10,060 nucleotides of DNA. It comes from an uncultured Porphyromonas sp. (GTDB taxonomy: Bacteria > Bacteroidota > Bacteroidia > Bacteroidales > Porphyromonadaceae). The DNA lies in contig CABUDK010000041.1 in the NCBI GenBank assembly GCA_902490315.1, forward strand, positions 1-10,060. The letters are read 5' to 3'. Made by a program: the position numbers and the translations under genes. A model generated the notes under the pieces. The model did no database searches. It was not told where the DNA came from and saw only the letters and a list, made by a program, of their open reading frames with translations. Positions 8,653-10,060 of this stretch are shown one piece after another; the stretch's first letter is position 1; the number at the start of each line of letters is the position of its first letter.

Positions 8653-8764
8653 TAGTGTCTGGTGAGAAGGCGTCCGTTGTAGTACAGCGATACGTGTAGC
8701 CGATTGTTCTGATAGCTTGATACCGTAACCTTTGACACAACGGACGCCCACCCACTAGACACTA
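8653..8764. repeat. Long imperfect inverted repeat downstream of the outer-membrane gene
   Basis: The arms at 8653-8680 and 8737-8764 are 28 bases each and pair at 24 positions, including an unbroken 12 bases (GGCGTCCGTTGT with ACAACGGACGCC) next to the loop and 8 bases (TAGTGTCT with AGACACTA) at the outer ends. They enclose 56 bases. A TACA(g)CG-ATA-CGTGTA mini-hairpin may form inside. No flanking target duplication is visible. It could be a small mobile-element relic, a stable 3' UTR fold or a small RNA. Confidence 0.7.
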
Positions 8765-8785
8765 TCTTGCGTCCCTGAAAAAATC

Positions 8786-8830
8786 AAAAAGCCACGTGGA
8801 TAATCTCAAATCTCCACGTGGCTATTTTTT
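8786..8830 (+). terminator. Rho-independent terminator after the outer-membrane protein gene
   Basis: AGCCACGTGGA at 8790-8800 pairs perfectly with TCCACGTGGCT at 8813-8823 over 11 base pairs across a 12-base loop, followed by ATTTTTT. An A-run at 8786-8790 precedes the stem, so it could also stop transcription from the other direction. It separates the barrel gene from tetR, making separate transcripts likely. Confidence 0.88.
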
Positions 8831-8856
8831 ATTCTTCACGTAGGGGCGAAACATTT

Positions 8857-8940
8857 CCTCCGAAGTATCATTTCATTCCTCCGAAGTATCGTTTGATTCT
8901 TCCGAAGAAATTTCCATTCCTTCGGTGGAGAATTTTTATT
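8857..8940. repeat. Degenerate tandem repeats of about 21 bases
   Basis: Two successive 21-base units, 8857-8877 and 8878-8898, share 19 bases (CCTCCGAAGTATCnTTTnATT). A third unit, 8899-8918, keeps the CTTCCGAAG head and the CATT tail, and 8919-8940 contains a partly inverted copy (CCTTCGGTGGAG). TTCTTCcGAAGAA in unit three is a perfect dyad around one base. The block lies in the tetR upstream region, between the terminator and the promoter. Confidence 0.65.
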
Positions 8941-9083
8941 TCTCAGCGAACTATTGGGAAATTCCTCTGTGAAGAATTTCTGACATCAGACAGCAAGGCA
9001 TCGAAAATCAAAACCCTCAAGCCACGCTCGTCTCTCCAAGCGGAGCTATATCGTATATCTCGATAAAAACCATCGTGGCACAC
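8941..9083. other. Remaining gene-free stretch before the tetR promoter
   Basis: Together with the repeats, the gap between the terminator and tetR spans about 330 bases. This part shows only a short dyad (GAAATTC at 8958-8964 with GAATTTC at 8974-8980) and no convincing coding frame. A frame from 8818 to 9066 starts inside the terminator and only translates the repeats, so I do not regard it as a gene. Confidence 0.5.
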
Positions 9084-9114
9084 TTTGTCAGTTCGTTTTT
9101 TATTTGTAATATTG
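9084..9114 (+). promoter_or_regulatory. Promoter of the TetR-family regulator gene
   Basis: TTTG at 9084-9087 is followed by exactly 19 bases and then TAATATTG at 9107-9114, which matches seven of eight positions of the Bacteroidota -7 consensus TAnnTTTG. Transcription would start near 9120, leaving a leader of about 40 bases that contains the operator-like motif at 9134-9148. Confidence 0.65.
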
Positions 9115-9133
9115 CGCTTAGAAAGGAAAGAAC

Positions 9134-9148
9134 CAACTAGTTCGTATT
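9134..9148. promoter_or_regulatory. Operator-like motif in the tetR leader
   Basis: CAACTAGTTCGTATT contains the palindrome AACTAGTT and ends 12 bases before the ATG at 9161, downstream of the predicted transcription start. A bound repressor there would block its own transcription, the usual autoregulation of TetR genes. A near copy lies at 5943-5957. The function is inferred from position and similarity. Confidence 0.4.
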
Positions 9149-9160
9149 CGTTTGATCACA

Positions 9161-9778
9161 ATGGCAAGAAAAGAGACTAAAAAGAAAGCGGCAATACTCA
9201 GAGAAAGCTTCAAGCTCTTCCTCGCACAGGGATACGATGCTGTCAGCTTTACAGATATCGAGCGCGCTGCTCAGGTCACTCGAGGTGCCATATTTCATCA
9301 TTTCAGTGGCAAGGAGGATCTGTTTAAGCATGTCGCTGATCAATTCATCGACGCATTCCTCGAGGAGGTGGACTATGGCTCGGAGTACTTAACTAGTCAG
9401 ACGCCACTCAAGGATTTTATGGACAATTGCTTGGCTCTCATAGAGCGACGGATGACCTATTTCCTCAAGGAGGTCGATGTGCGTGTCACGTCCGCCAGCT
9501 TTATGAGCTTCATCTTGTACCTAAAAGATCATCACGAGACCTGGAGCGAGCAGATGCAGGAGTACGAAGCGAAAAAGATAGAGGCTTGGAGTGAGGCGAT
9601 CAACCTTGCGAAGGAGCGAGGCGAGATACGTCCCGACACAGATACGACAATGCTCGCAGAGACCTTTCACCATCTCTACCTAGGGCTCTCTTTCGAAGGA
9701 GCGATGATTGACAGGCTCTCTATCCCAGCACTGCGCAAGCAATGGGAGTACCTATACACCCTACACCATATAAACTGA
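9161..9778 (+). CDS. TetR/AcrR-family transcriptional regulator
   Basis: The product from the ATG at 9161 has 205 residues, typical for the family. Residues about 6-55 form the TetR_N DNA-binding domain: a first helix KKAAILRESFKLFLAQGYDA, then the helix-turn-helix FTDIERAAQVTRGAIFHHF (about 30-48) and the usual F/HHF-SGKEDLF junction. The remaining 150 residues are an all-helical ligand-binding and dimerisation domain too variable to suggest a ligand. A TTG at 9152 could extend it by three residues, but the ATG fits the family start better. It has its own promoter (9084-9114) and an operator-like palindrome in its leader, consistent with autorepression. Many TetR genes lie beside an efflux operon; none is visible here. 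The nearest plausible targets are the outer-membrane barrel gene, mscS or the secreted gene that follows. Three bases after its stop lies a relic of the barrel gene's tail. Confidence 0.93.
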   Translation: MARKETKKKAAILRESFKLFLAQGYDAVSFTDIERAAQVTRGAIFHHFSGKEDLFKHVADQFIDAFLEEVDYGSEYLTSQTPLKDFMDNCLALIERRMTYFLKEVDVRVTSASFMSFILYLKDHHETWSEQMQEYEAKKIEAWSEAINLAKERGEIRPDTDTTMLAETFHHLYLGLSFEGAMIDRLSIPALRKQWEYLYTLHHIN

Positions 9779-9780
9779 AA

Positions 9781-9816
9781 GACCAAGGAGCACGAAACAT
9801 CGAGCACCGCTTCTAA
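9781..9816 (+). pseudogene. Relic of the 3' end of a paralogue of the outer-membrane barrel gene
   Basis: These 36 bases match 30 of the last 36 bases of the barrel gene (8585-8620), including the stop codon. Translated, they read DQGARNIEHRF-stop against SQGARDIERRF-stop. The frame differs from that of tetR, and similarity stops abruptly on both sides. It cannot be an intact gene. The best reading is a remnant of a lost paralogue; a small duplication by recombination is an alternative. Confidence 0.5.
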
Positions 9817-9936
9817 TCACCCCTTGCAAGAAACTCGACTATGAAACTCCCTACGAAGTTTTTTACTCACACTTGTAGTTGTGTTGTACTTGACGCTGGA
9901 ATGTGCACTCACTATAAAGCCAAACATCGAAATGAT

Positions 9937-10060
9937 ATGAAGAGAAGTCCCCTTTTTATTGTGTGCATGGCTTTTGCCCTCCTTTTCTCTCAAAAGGCGT
10001 GGGGGCAAGTCAGTTTCTATGATGCGAGGGTGAGCGACTACGGTCAGTTGGAGCAAGTAT
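9937..10060 (+). CDS. N-terminus of a secreted or surface protein, truncated by the window edge
   Basis: From the ATG at 9937, 41 codons are visible without a stop. They begin with a clear signal peptide: MKRSP, then a hydrophobic core (LFIVCMAFALLF), with probable cleavage after KAWG or KAWGQ near residues 23-24. The mature start, about QVSFYDARVSDYGQLEQV, cannot be assigned firmly. The pattern recalls the N-terminus of Bacteroidota leucine-rich-repeat surface proteins, where a similar segment precedes the repeats, but this is a weak inference. The same frame is open upstream, with ATGs at 9841 and 9901, but starting there would bury the signal peptide inside the protein, so 9937 is preferred. 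No strong promoter was found in the preceding 120 bases. Confidence 0.7.
   Translation, partial: MKRSPLFIVCMAFALLFSQKAWGQVSFYDARVSDYGQLEQV

Noticed and set aside
8818..9066. Plus-strand open frame of 82 codons
   Set aside because: Its start lies inside the terminator stem, and the peptide (PPKYHFIPPKYRLILPKKF) merely translates the degenerate DNA repeats.
9846..9866. Possible weak terminator after tetR (AAACT ... AGTTTTTT)
   Set aside because: The stem is only five mostly A/T pairs, too weak to support.
9817..10056. Minus-strand open frame of 79 codons
   Set aside because: It runs opposite the secreted-protein gene with its clear signal peptide and shows no features of its own.

Overview
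The window looks like chromosomal DNA of a Bacteroidota bacterium, most likely Porphyromonas or a close relative. Three things point there: an outer-membrane protein with a carboxypeptidase-regulatory-like domain, a plug-like segment and a beta-barrel (the OMP_b-brl_3 type architecture typical of the phylum); promoter-like elements of the Bacteroidota form (TTTG, 19-base spacer, TAnnTTTG-like); and start codons without clear Shine-Dalgarno sequences. The genus is an inference from remembered protein style and was not tested by a search.

Left half, all on the minus strand: mscS (5817-4885), pheT (4822-2333), yebC (2265-1540) and the first 476 codons of lepA (from 1429, running off the left edge). 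Gaps between them are 62, 67 and 110 bases with no obvious terminator, so they may be one transcription unit read right to left. Three of the four serve translation: tRNA charging, a ribosome-associated YebC protein and the EF4 GTPase. The fourth is a small mechanosensitive channel.

Right half, all on the plus strand: an 804-residue outer-membrane beta-barrel protein (6206-8620), an intergenic stretch of about 540 bases with several structures, a TetR-family regulator (9161-9778), and the first 41 codons of a secreted protein (from 9937, running off the right edge). The gap after the barrel gene holds a long imperfect inverted repeat, a strong hairpin terminator, a run of degenerate 21-base repeats and a good promoter for the regulator.

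The most interesting relations are between these right-hand genes. A 15-base motif with the palindrome AACTAGTT occurs just before tetR and, with one mismatch, in the region between mscS and the barrel gene, so the regulator may control itself and one of those neighbours. In addition, the last 12 codons of the barrel gene, stop included, recur in recognisable form three bases after the tetR stop. This suggests that a paralogous barrel gene once ended there and was lost. No phage, insertion sequence, CRISPR array, tRNA or rRNA was recognised. I see no clear new biological system; the candidate novelty lies in the possible TetR/outer-membrane regulon and the structured intergenic DNA.
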